This document shows positions 23,482 to 34,719 of a stretch of DNA of 64,000 nt, one piece after another. Numbering within the stretch: position 1 is the stretch's first letter; each line of letters starts with the position of its first letter. Position numbers and translations under genes: made by a program. The notes beneath the pieces are model-generated. The model was not told the DNA's origin and ran no database searches. It saw nothing but the letters and a program-made list of their open reading frames with translations. Source of the stretch: Thelonectria olida (lineage: Eukaryota; Ascomycota; Sordariomycetes; Hypocreales; Nectriaceae); assembly GCA_020736575.1 (NCBI GenBank), contig JAGPYM010000001.1, positions 1,178,001-1,242,000 of the forward strand. The letters run 5' to 3'.

Positions 23482-26297
23482 GTGGTTGTCGTCTCGAACC
23501 CTTCCATCACTCTTCATCTGTACACATTCCACTTAGACCTGTTGTAAAAATATTAGACATGTAGCAATAACTCCTTTTTTCTAGATCAAGCTGTCAGGTA
23601 GCCTTCATTGTTAAATCCTAAGCAATGGCAACTATTCCTGCTTGCAGATGGTATCGTGTGGAGTCACCGGGATAGACTATGGTGTCGAAAGAACACACGT
23701 GTACCGGGTAGAAGATATTTGGTACTAGACGTGACTAAGAGATAAGATTTGTATGCATTACGAGTTTGAGAAGCCATATTCGTACGTGCTCAACACGTAG
23801 GTTTGCTTCGGTATTCGGCTGACATGGTCTTTACGCAACTCGCCGCATCATACAAAAGGGATTCTTCTCTGGGGCAGCTCCTTTCTCGATAGAGGTACAC
23901 ACATTCGCTCTTTTTTAGTTGGATAACCATTGGTTACGTGGGCAGAGCAAAAAGCAAAGATAGTTCTCCACAAAGATGATGCCACTCCATGGACAGAGCA
24001 AGGGTGCCGGATGTTGAATGGGTCACTTGCTGGCCAAGCTCGATAGCTTCATTAAACAAACATTCGATGTTCTTGTTGTTTGTTGTTAGTGTTCGGCTTC
24101 CCGGCATTTACTTGATGCCCGCGGTGGAAAGTAAGGAAACAAACACTAGGAAGGGTTGGGCCATGACTCAGTATGGATGGCCCGACCAAGGTGTCTTTCT
24201 TATTATCATTAGCTTCCGATTCATTACAATGCAAGATGCTTTGCCAAGATGCTTCTCATGAATAGGAGACTAACAAATGTTCAATGACAGAAGTCGGATG
24301 GCCCACTCCGTCTTGTTGTTGTTGCGCTGAGTTGAGCTTACACACCCCTCAAGTCCATCTCAACTGACCTTGGGTATCAAAGACGACCGTTCGAAACGCG
24401 CCGGGATGGCGACATCCACTCACGATCCGGCAAGATGCGGCAGACGCGACGATCGGATTTTCTGTGCTTCGTGGGCTTGCTTGGCATTTCGGAATGGGCG
24501 GTGAAGGCATCTCGGGACCGAGAGCGAGCGTGTGGCTGAAAGATGACAGAGAATTGTCAAGTCCAAAATCCCTTTGTTCTTGTTCGTTTTTTTGCCAGGA
24601 AACAGGAGTTGCCGAAGATTCGCGGAGTCGGCTTCTCCGTCGTACCTCGATCTCGATAGGGCAAACAAGACGGAACCTTATTCCCCGCCATTCCGACCTT
24701 GAACCTTTCAAACAAAAAGTCACGGGATCAACAACAGGAACCTTTAATTCATTCATCAAGCAGAAGAAGCAGGCACCCGGCGCATGGCCTGGATTGGTAA
24801 TAAGTCAGTCTTGGGAGGCTTTGACATCTTGACATGTTCGCCACCACATTCACAAACTTGGCCACATCCGGCCGGCACTTGCAACAGAACATCCAAAGAC
24901 CCCGAATGAACCAGGTTTCTGGAATCTCAACTGGCATGTCACCCAAGCTCCCGCATTTGATTCGCTATTATCTCCTGATATTGAGTTCGGCTTCACCTGC
25001 GAGTGGGCGCTGGACAAGATCGATAAGGTTCCCGAGTGATGGGCTAGCCGACGAGTCAACAAAAACGGCCCAATGGCATTGAGCCTCGAGGCCCCCAATT
25101 GATCGGGGAACGGAGGGGGACGAGACATTGAGTTTACCAGGAGTTCGGAATACCGCCCGCTTCACGCTTTGTCGCTAAACAGCGTTGAAAGTTACCGCCG
25201 ACGCGGAAGGTTTGGCCTCTCCATCCCGTGTTTGGAGGCCTGGGCAAGGGGAAGCCTCCCTAAGAAGCGGTGAGAGCAGAAGAAAGAGCAGAGAGAGGCT
25301 CGCCGGAAGTTTCTTAGCCTGCTTTCCCATAGAGTTTAGTCGCGTGACAACTGTGCATTGTTCGTTGTCGTGAATAATCCCATAGTCGTCGAGGGCTGCA
25401 GCTCCACTGTGAATACCTCAAACCCAGCACTGAATCAAGCCACCGTGAGCAAGAATAGAATCATGCAAGACATCACGATCCCTTGTTCTGGTGCTGATGC
25501 CGTAAGGAGAAGGTCGAACTTCCCCTTTGGGGTGTCACGCAGTCATTTTGGGGAAGACTGCAGGCACCCTCGGCAGCTTCTTTCACCTTGTTGGCTTCAT
25601 TGCTCGATTTGGTGCGGACATGGCGTCTTGTTTTGTTCTAGTCGACCGTTTCGATTCCGCGGAATCTTGGCGAGAAGTTGGGCTTCGCGAACAATACGAC
25701 CGCAACAACAACAACTCGGCTCAGCCGGAACGACATGGCAAGATATGCCGATGCCTGCAGTCAGCAGCCAATCCCCTTTTGCCTAAGGATGTCCTTGCAT
25801 TATGGCAACGAGCCAGCCTTGCCAAGGCCCAAGCTAATAGCACTCGGACAATACAATACTAGACTAGACGTATGCATAGTCGAAGACTGCAACTGGCCGT
25901 CTCGAAGAATGAGCCAACCCCCTTCACTTGACGTCAAAAGAGCCACCACACTGAATCATCTCGACTTATCGAATCGCAATCGCTGGGCCGTTTTGTTCTG
26001 GATTCTTGGCATTCGCTGCCCTAGGGCCGAGTCGACTAGTCTGGTGATCTTTCCACGAGACAAACGCCGTTCTAACCTTCCCGTCACTCGGCTATGATGC
26101 GACGAACCACTTGAAGAAGCAGACGATGAAGGCTTCGGGCCTCAACGCGGCTGAAACAAAGAGTTTGCCCACTAGGCGAGTTCACCAGGGTTTCGATTCC
26201 GTGAATGTGACCGACCATCCCCGACCTGCCCCCCACTGCTTGACTCGATCTAGACAATGCTTCTTCGACTCACCAGCAAAAGTGTTTCTTCGCCAAA

Positions 26298-26329
<32 letters not shown>

Positions 26330-26330
26330 T
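26298..26330. repeat. GTC trinucleotide microsatellite (10 units)
   Basis: Ten perfect GTC units (26298-26327) are followed by GTT. On the minus strand this reads as poly-Asp in one frame, but no gene is supported there. Confidence 0.9.
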
Positions 26331-28722
26331 GTCTCGGTGGGGCAACAGAGGAGTGACATTACGAAACGGAGACTTCTTCGAGATGAACCACACACACTCC
26401 TCCCCATGTCTCTTGATGCGGAACTCCGCCTCTCGAGTCAAGGGGACCCCTAACGAGCCTAATAATAAGTACGGATGTATCTAGGGAAGCGGGTACTGAG
26501 GGGGGTGGTTGAGAACTGATGAGCCAATCGCTTGAGAGCCCGAAACTGTCAAGGGAAGGACGAAGAAGAAAAGAAGCTTTGGCGTTGCTTCTACAGTTCT
26601 TACTCATTCTCACACGACCACTGGAAAACACTGCCTCAACAATAGGATAGAGCTCGTAAAGGCATCATGCATCGTCACCCGTAAAGCAAACCGACAAGAT
26701 CACGAGGGAGACTCGTATTCGTAAATGAAGATCCCGGAAGCTGGAGAGGACCGAGGGCTGAAAAGAGAAAGAAAAAAAGAAAAAGAGTGAATAAGAGCCT
26801 TTCCACGAATGAAGATGGGAATTCCGCAAAGCTCTGGGGCGGACGCGAGGCAAAAATAAAAATGAACCGTCTTACCAAGGAATGCGTCATCCAACAAAGG
26901 CTCGCATTGATGCACGACAAGAGACAATTTGGCGGGTCAATGGTCATCCAGGTCCAGTTCTTCTCGCATAACGTTATAGCTACTGCGAGTCAGATACCCA
27001 TACCCATATTAGTCTATGGGTCATCCATTCGGTGGCCGGCAGTCAGTCAAACGAAGTCGAGTTGGTTCAAACAAGGGCTCGGCGAGTTTTTGGAAACTTT
27101 GGCCATTGCGGCATGCACGGGGAAGCGAGGTCGCAGTCGCAGGAGGGAGGGATGTCCCCTGTATGCAAGGAAAGTTTAAATCATCATCTTTTGGGGGGAA
27201 CAAGTGCGAGCACCCAAGCCACTTGATACGCTGTAGCCCTATCAACTGGCCTTGCACGTCTTTGGATGTGGATAGAGACACGGAGAGAGAGCGTGGGAGG
27301 AGCTGACGTCGTGCTGTCTGTCCCCTGTCCATATGTGCGAATATGTAGAATCAACCCCGGTGAGTCTGATGAGCCAAGATTTGCGGCTGAAGAGCACAAT
27401 GGACGCAATGACGAGGTCGGCAAACCTTGATTGATTAGGAATGTAGGGTCTGGCCATGATCCCTGACCGAAGATGTGCATCTTTGACGTATGCAAGTTTG
27501 ATGTGGCATCACAGTCGTTGTTGGCACACACAGAGAGACATGGGCAAGCCTTTAGCCAATGCGTGCTCTCTTCCGCGTCCCCGCCAAAAGGAATGCAAAA
27601 CGGATCATTCGATATGGCTGTGCCGAATAGCAGAATCGAGCATTCACTAGGGAATTCTCACAGGAACAGTAGTGCGATTCTAGAAACGGACTAATAAGAA
27701 CTAACACAACCGTGCTTGCATAGTATATCGACAAGAAATGTCGTGACGGAATCCCACCTGGAATCATTGAATAGTGTCTCGTGGGCTCGGTGGGATAATC
27801 ACCTGTGTCTGTTGATTGTCGCCGGGAATACCGGATATATCGGCCAAATTAAGCAAGAGTTTGAGAGATGCGAAAGGCCCGATCCCCCGGACCAACTTCT
27901 CAACGTGGAAGAATTGACGAAGGAGTGGATTCATTTTCATACGCAGTCTCGAGCTCTTGATTGTGGAATAGTAATCGTTAATTGAAACTCGGCACTGAGC
28001 ATCGGTAGATGGATGAGCAGATATATGTGGGTGATAAGAGAGCGTCCCCATGTGTTGTGGGTTGCCCAAGAGGTGATGGTGATTACCAAGTTGACGACAA
28101 GAATATGAGATGGGGATCCTCGCTGACAGCTTCTCCAAGCAGGATCTCAACAAAAAAAAAAACCAAGACCTTGACGAATGCGAGAAAGGAATGCTGCGAG
28201 CGAGATTGCGGGATGCCCCAGACTTGTCAGTCCACCACCCCCAACATGCATTCTCCATGATCCATCCGAACCGCAATAGGGACGGAACACGGGATTTCTA
28301 GAAGACGGGCGGCCGACAAGCCGTTCGGCTCATTGCAATGAATGACCGAGAGCTGTCTGTCGTCTCATTCTGCTTGCCTAGGTATGCCTACCTACACTTC
28401 AGCTTACGGCACCTGCCAAGCCGGGATAAGGCCTTGGCAAGGGCTCAGTTCGTCGTCGTCATTCGGCAGGAATAGAGTTTGAGTGAAGCAGCGGTGGGCA
28501 GTCCGTTTTTGGCGCCGTGGAAATTGCGGGTTGGAAGCCCAGGCAAGACCATGTGGAAGGCGTGGAAGCCCGTCCGCCTGCCCGCCTGGGCCAAGCCTCT
28601 CCGAGGTTCAAGGGGGAGTTGGAGTTCCCATGAGGCAGCTTAGTTACCTACCACCGACAGTTTGATTCAATCATTCATCACGCATTTGGGGCTTCCTTCA
28701 GGGCCGGGCGGGCCACAAGCCG

Positions 28723-28754
28723 AAAAAAAAAAAAAAAAAAAAAAGGAAAAAAAA
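28723..28754. repeat. A22-GG-A8 homopolymer
   Basis: Twenty-two A bases, two G, then eight A in intergenic DNA. There is no target-site duplication or element body next to it that would mark a retroposon tail. Confidence 0.88.
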
Positions 28755-29341
28755 GCAAAGCGGCAAATTGGGAAATGTTTGCTTGCATTGCATGTGTCAT
28801 GTCGTCCTCTGAAGCTCGGCACGACCACAGCAAACAACGGAGGTCGGCACAATGCACGACAGCAAACCGCAGACGACATCCCCCAGTACGGGCTAACTGA
28901 ATCAGAAACCTCCCTTCACCTCATCAATTGACCACGACGGACAAGGTGACGGTTGCCGTACTACGTGTACTGTGAAGCGTATGCAACTCTCAGACAAGCA
29001 AGCAAACACAAGCCCATCCACCACCTTTCCCTGTCAGCCCCGTGCCGTGCCGTGCGCCAACATTTGTGACGCACACACGCGCACACGTAGCCTCTGTTTG
29101 GCAAGCAAGCAAACAGAAAAAGGACCGAGATACTCCAATTGCTCCGAGCGAGAGGCCCCATAATTCCGGGGCCACAGCATCAGCTCCTCCGGGCACCGGC
29201 CACCCGGTAATGAGTACGGCGGGCGGACCAGGCGGGTCACTCACTAACTCCTCAGCCGCGTCTGTTGGCATCGGGAGTGACAGGTTCCGAAACAGAGTTA
29301 TGGATATTGAGTTGGCCGACATCTCCCATCACCCGTCACCC

Positions 29342-29376
29342 ATCCCTCATCCCTCATCCCTCATCCCTCATCCCTC
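29342..29376. repeat. heptanucleotide tandem repeat, 5 x ATCCCTC
   Basis: Five perfect 7-base units lie in the gene desert, preceded by the related CATCACCCGTCACCC. A 7-base unit is unusual beside the 1-3 base repeats elsewhere in the window. Confidence 0.9.
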
Positions 29377-30520
29377 ATCACCTTCATGCTGTGGCCCGGG
29401 TACGTGATACGCACCCCAATCTTCTATTCCATGTAATCCCCGAGATAGCCGGTTGCCTCTGCACTTGGCTAACACACCGGGCGGCACAGCATCGGACCTG
29501 AGGCCCGGCTGTCGGTCGAGCAAGCGAGGCCAGTATTCGTACAGGTACGGCGAAGAGGCTCATCTCTACTTATGGAAATGGAGTCGGTCAACAACCAAAC
29601 GACCTGATGATAGACGCCTTGGCACTGACTGGGGGGAGGGGGGTGTGTGTGTGCACGAAGTACAGTATCATCGATGAACAAGAACAAGGCAAGGCCAAGG
29701 ATGATCGGTCCTAGGGAACCACGTTTGGCGGAGGTGGGCCGAGTGGATGGTCATGGTGAGGAACAAGAAGCCATGATTAGCTGTTTGCTGACGACTCTTG
29801 CTTGTCTTCCCTTCGTTTCCTGTTCGGGGCCAGGAATGGAGTCATACGGAGGTCCGTAGGTTGTTCTAGCGAGGCGGTAAAAAGGGGGGACTTGCACAAT
29901 TATTCCCTATTCGTACGGTTTCCAGTTGGTCCCCGTAATGGTCGCCTATTTTAGCCTCCTGAACTCCAAAGGATGCCCTAGACTAGGACGAGGAGGAGGA
30001 GGCTCTTGGAAGGGCGGCTAATGACTCTAGATGCTTTGTGGAAGGAATTTGATGGCAAAACGGTCTTTCTCTCGTGGCTGACTCGAGTGAAAAGAAGCCA
30101 ACATTCAACCAGACAGACCATTGCGCGGAATCGGGGTCGCTCAACGCAACTAGTAACCGCCGGCGACAAGGTAGAAGAAGGCGAAGAAGAAAAATAGGTG
30201 GAGAGAAGGATGGGAATGCTGTTTAGACTTTGACACGAAACATGTTAGCTCTTTCAGTTCAGGTTCACCGTCTTGTTAGTTGAAGGGTCCTGGAGGCACG
30301 ACGAGGTTCAATAAGATTGTTTCCTGTATTATGGTAGGCTAGCGAATGGACTGCAGCGAGCGTCGAGCCTGAAGTGAATCAAACAGTCGCCTGGACCACC
30401 TCATGACGGCAGAAATAATTTTTTTCATGGGACAAAGTAAGAACCCCATGAATCGTCATCGTCATCTGTCATCTGCCAGCTCCCGGTCCGTCACGCATCG
30501 ACCATGGTTGGCCTTTGGCC

Positions 30521-30542
30521 GGTTGGTTGGCTGGTTGGTTGG
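30521..30542. repeat. GGTT/GGCT short tandem repeat
   Basis: Alternating GGTTGGTTGGCTGGTTGGTTGG gives a G-rich strand with five GG doublets, which could in principle form a two-layer G-quadruplex. Location is intergenic. Confidence 0.8.
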
Positions 30543-32837
30543 GGCCTGGGGATGGTCCATGGACGTCCTCCACGCCCGAAGGCCATGCACATGCAGCCTG
30601 CAAGTCGGCGGCGGGTCAGAAGAAGCACGAAATGGTTGCAGACGCATGTCCTTTCCGGCTGTGATAGTTGACATGGGATGGGGACTTGCCTGCCCTGTCA
30701 AGTTTTCTGGTTACGTACTGTGCCTAGGCCTCACCTCACAGGCCTCCCCCTGACGTGGTGATCCTTTCTCGGATCCGAATAAAGCTGCAAGGGGCGTGAA
30801 CCCTCCCCGGAGAGTTGTGCCCGGCGAGGGTTTCGGGGGATATCCCTTGTTGGGGAATTCTTTCGGCCGTGAAGTTATTATTACGTCCGTAACGTTTGGC
30901 ATCAAATGTCGGGGAGCCGATGGGGCGAATGGCATTCCCCGACATGGCATGTGAAGCCGTTTCATGTAATTTACCTTCTTTCGCAAGGGAGAATCGGACA
31001 GAATCAACTGGCGATAATTGCGCCGACAAAAGGAACAAATTCCCGGCCGTCCGGGGGCGCCACCGTTTTCCGTGTCACACCCGACTCGTCGACATCAAGA
31101 GCGGCCATGGAAAGGAGAAAGCGGCCCATTGTAAGGCCGAAGGCCGCACAGCGAAGGGCGATGAGGCATCGGTCTGACATCTGAGACAAGGGAGGGTGTC
31201 GTACCCGTTGGATATCATCAAAGCGGCGGTGATGGCTCGATTGTGATTGTGACTGTGAGTGAGACAATAAGACCAAACAAGCCTCAACTGCACATGAGAC
31301 GATACCCAGAACGAGGGGACAACTCGTTGGGGCAGACAACGAACCAGCAAATGGGAAGCAAATGAAAGAGAGAAAAAAACTACAAGAGTGCAGCAGCTCG
31401 CCCAAAGGAGATGAGGATGCAAGGCATCCAAAACAGGAGACCCCAGACGGTACCAAAGTCTGTCGTCTGTGGGCGCCACCTGCGACAGAGGGAAGAGCGG
31501 CTGGCTGCTTTGGTCTGCTGCGGCTTGTCTTGGGCGTTTACTTTGTACACGGACCGGAGAGAGCGCATGCTTATACTCCCCTTTGTCTTTTTTTTGTAAA
31601 CAATTGGAGCACGAAATAAAAATTAAGAATAAAATATTCACGCCCTCTCCATCTGCACCATTGTGTGCCATCTCATCTCCCACAGATTCCGCCCCACGGG
31701 GTGTTTCTCTCCTTGCTCCTTCAGGCAATCGCACAAGAAACATATGAATGAAAAAAAAAATTTGAAGAAAAGAACAGGAGAGCGCTTTCTGTGGGTGTGT
31801 GGTGACATACCTCGCCAAACCAACTAGCAGCTGTGGCCTGGTCTCATTGAACAACTCATAAAGTGTGGACGCCTCGTTGCACCTTCCGCTCAGTTGTCAA
31901 AGCTCCCCTTGAATCCATGATGATTGATTTATTCCATTGTTGGTCGCGTGGCTCCATCCTCATGCGTCTTGGTGACGATATGTGAATACCAAAACGGGAG
32001 AGACACACATACATGACACAAACGGTCGTGCTCGAATAGTCCTAATGAGGCGGGAATCGACGGAGCTACAGCTGTCACGAGTTGGACAGGTTCGGGAGGG
32101 GTTTCGCAATGCAACTGCTACCCGATATTGCTCTGATTATCGTGATTATTTTTCTCATTGTTGATGTTGCTGTCGCTCTTACTTTCGCTGCCTATTCGTC
32201 ATTAACCCGAGTAGGGTAGGCACGCATATCATATGCTAGCATCTTCGCACACTGCATATTCACTCGGAACGTTTGCTGTATGGACGTACCTACGCTACCC
32301 TCCTCACTCACATGAACATGCCCTTTGCTCGTTCCGCAGGGCTGGGGAGGAGAATAGAGTCAAATCAAAGAAAAAGGAAGGGGGGCGTGTTTCTAGGCAG
32401 GTAGGTAAACCCTCTTCTCTCATCACCTCTTCCTTCCTCTCCTGCAGGTTGCGGATTATCCTCGGCGTACGAAAAGTGGTTGTCGACTCGTTCGTTCCTC
32501 CCTTGGTTGATCTGCCATGGGCGAAAAATAGACTTTCGCATCGTCGCTCTTCTGGGTCTCGGCTGGCGCGCGCCTACAAAGAGACTATGGCCCAAAACAA
32601 GAGTCTTTTTTTCTCGGGACACGCCTTTTGCTCCCAAGCACGGGCACGGCAGCCACAGCCAAGGCCAAAAGTGAAAATGTCCAAAGTACTCGAGACTCGA
32701 CGCCTGAATCTCTTCGCCTTGGTTGTCATGAATCTCTCCCACACACCTCAACACTCGACGACACCCCCATCTTCACCCCCCACGTCACCGTCCCATCTCC
32801 CCCTCCAATCCATTCACACGCCCTTCAAGCCTCTCTA

Positions 32838-32875
32838 CCTTTACCTTTGCCTTTGCCTTTGCCTTTTGCCTTTGC
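32838..32875. repeat. CTTTGC/CCTTTG hexanucleotide repeat
   Basis: About six imperfect CCTTTG/CCTTTA units lie on a pyrimidine-rich strand, roughly 270 bases upstream of the TATA box at 33142. Confidence 0.8.
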
Positions 32876-33141
32876 CCCCCTCCCTTGCTTTGGCCTTTCT
32901 TTTCGTGCTACCCGTCACGGCGGTCACGGCGGCAGCAGCCTTGCCCTTCAGGAGTAAAGGCAAAAACTGGAGAGGGAGTGGCTCTGGCAAGAAGGCAAGA
33001 CGAGAGGCAAGAGGCACAGCACGCAAAGCATCAACAGACACCGACTCCGACGGTTGCAAAGTCTGTTCTCCTTGGGCCGAGACCCAGATCCGCGATGCTG
33101 GAGACTTTTGGTTTGGCCCGTTTTCCAACTTTTGCCCTGGG

Positions 33142-33147
33142 TATAAA
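33142..33147 (+). promoter_or_regulatory. TATA box, probable promoter of the 34147 gene
   Basis: TATAAA in the context GGGTATAAAGCC is a near-ideal core element. Downstream DNA is rich in CACAC/CATC pyrimidine-adenine text suited to initiation at about 33170-33220. If used, it gives a leader of about 0.95 kb that contains several upstream ATG frames. Confidence 0.5.
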
Positions 33148-33690
33148 GCCGTTGTGTCCGATCTCCTGGGTCGTCCACCTCACACTTCACATCACCAGCC
33201 CAGCTCAATTCGACTCTTGTTCGTCCTTGCTTCTGTCTGCCTGCGACTTTTATGACATACTTGATGGCAATTGCATTGTTACTGCTGTTATAACTGTTTC
33301 TGCTTTCCCTCTTCTTTTGACACACAAGTCAAGTGGTGCCTCCTCGCTCTTGTACAAACATCAACCCAACCAACATATTATTACTCCTCTCGGTTGATAC
33401 GATTCCGTCTTGACACAAACAACACATCAACCATACCGTACCTCCGCGGCTATTACCATTTCAACTTTTGCCTCCATTCGATCCTTGTTCAACAAAATTC
33501 CACCGAACCCCGGTCCGCATCACAAACATCCTGGGCTGGCTCGCTCTGCCCCAGATCACAACCCCATCAAGACAGAAAAATCCGCCCCGGTCCCAGGACC
33601 AGGATAGCAAGAAGCATTCAGGGATTATTGCTGGTGTCTTGACGACGTGAACTCTACCACAACACACACGACTCCGACACTCCCCCCCCC

Positions 33691-33727
33691 CTGCGCTGCG
33701 CTGTGTTGTGCTGTGCTGTGCTGTGCT
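33691..33727. repeat. CTGTG/CTGCG pentanucleotide repeat
   Basis: Seven imperfect CTGYG units directly follow a run of ten C. The repeat lies inside the inferred leader of the 34147 gene, where it could fold or slip. Confidence 0.85.
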
Positions 33728-34146
33728 TTCCGAGAGAACAAAGTCGTCTACACGCCGTGTGTCTGTAACAGATCATCTATCCACCAAAACTCTCAACCAA
33801 GCCCCCGGACAGCATCATAACGTCCTGATTATCCCCGTCGCTCCCCTCGTACCCCGATCCACTCGAAGTGCCAGATCTCATAGAGCCAGGGTTGTTCTGC
33901 TGCCTTTCTGCGTCTGTGCCTTTTTGTGTCTAGCATCACATTACATTACACGCACACACACACACTCAGGCTCAGTCAGGTTCAACACCATCCATCGTCC
34001 AGTTATTAACTGACACTACTACGACCTGACAAGAAAGTCTCGCACCCCCCTCCCCCCATCTCGCCATCTCCTCATCTCCCCACTTCCCAATTATTCCTCC
34101 TGCTCGCGCGTTGTTTCCAGCTCGTTAGCCTGGAATTATCTGATAC

Positions 34147-34719
34147 ATGCGCGAGTCGCCCGCCGCGCCAACGCCAACATCCCCGTCTCCTTCGTCGGCT
34201 CCTGCGTATCTTAGGCATACAAGTACTACCATGTTGTCCATCGCCCCCCAAGAATTCCAGCCTCAGCAGCAGCCCTACTACTATCTCCCATACCGTACGC
34301 ATTCTTCTATGTCCGTGTCGCACTCACATCGGCTTCACCAGCCTGCCGCCGCCCACCACCACCAGCACCAAGAAGTGCCCTTCTTCGCCTTTTCTGCGAG
34401 TCCAATGGGCACGCCGCCCGCGAATATTGACACAATGACCGCCGCCGCCGCCGCCGCCGCCGCTGCAGCCCAAGACGCCAGCGTCGCCCAAGCCCTCGAA
34501 ATTGCACGGGAGAGCCCGGATGGCTCTTCAGACCCGACCATCAGCAAGATCCTCGAGGGTGCTCTGAAGCAAATCTGGGGCAAGGTGCAAGCCCATCCAA
34601 ACTCCTATGTCATGACGCGCGACGAGTTTGCCGTCTTCAACTTCTTCCAACACCGGTTTCGCGGTGATAAGACGGCGGTGGACGCCCGGAAGCGATACTG
34701 GGACCACGCCCGAGCTTGA
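34147..34719 (+). CDS. small Sordariomycete-type protein with conserved C-terminal helix, unknown function
   Basis: This single-exon frame of 190 residues has an ATG at 34147 preceded by a very long CT-rich leader. I do not recognise a named family. Residues 1-95 are low complexity (Pro/Ser, Gln, Tyr and a His-rich HHHQHQ patch at 70-75), residues 99-108 are ten alanines encoded by a GCC repeat, and residues 130-190 form a compact, conserved-looking unit: TISKILEGALKQIWGKVQAH, SYVMTRDEFAVFNFFQHRF and a charged DARKRYWDH end. The last part resembles small conserved proteins I associate with filamentous ascomycetes, none with a known role. A second Met at residue 29 is an alternative start. The mix of homopolymeric tracts with a folded module, plus the gene desert and long leader, is what one sees for regulatory proteins; this is inference. 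Confidence 0.7.
   Translation: MRESPAAPTPTSPSPSSAPAYLRHTSTTMLSIAPQEFQPQQQPYYYLPYRTHSSMSVSHSHRLHQPAAAHHHQHQEVPFFAFSASPMGTPPANIDTMTAAAAAAAAAAQDASVAQALEIARESPDGSSDPTISKILEGALKQIWGKVQAHPNSYVMTRDEFAVFNFFQHRFRGDKTAVDARKRYWDHARA

Larger units (their letters stand above)
23482..34146. other. 10.7 kb gene desert ending in a long 5' leader
   Basis: I find no supported gene in this stretch on either strand. The base composition is similar to the rest of the window, so it is not an AT-rich RIP-mutated transposon graveyard, and I see no long terminal or inverted repeats. Simple repeats are frequent: GTC x10 (26298), A22 (28723), five ATCCCTC units (29342), GGTT units (30521), CTTTGC units (32838), CTGTG units (33691). 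Open frames such as 31854-31075 (minus) and 32233-33255 (plus) are repeat-derived or lack families. The right end carries a TATA box at 33142 followed by about 1 kb of CT-rich DNA that I read as the leader of the gene at 34147. Deserts of this size in gene-dense fungi often surround developmental regulators or encode long non-coding RNA. Confidence 0.5.

Noticed and set aside
30521..30542. G-quadruplex regulatory element
   Set aside because: Only GG doublets are present, so a stable structure is doubtful; kept only as a repeat.
31075..31854. Minus-strand open frame of 259 codons
   Set aside because: Composition is Ser/Leu/Phe/Cys-rich like reverse-read non-coding DNA, with no domain.
32233..33255. 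Plus-strand open frame of 340 codons before the 34147 gene
   Set aside because: Much of it is made of CT-rich repeats (Leu/Pro/Ser runs) and it crosses the TATA box at 33142, so it is probably promoter DNA.
23482..34146. RIP-mutated transposon filling the desert
   Set aside because: The region is not AT-rich, has no TA dinucleotide excess by eye, and shows no terminal repeats or reverse-transcriptase/transposase fragments.
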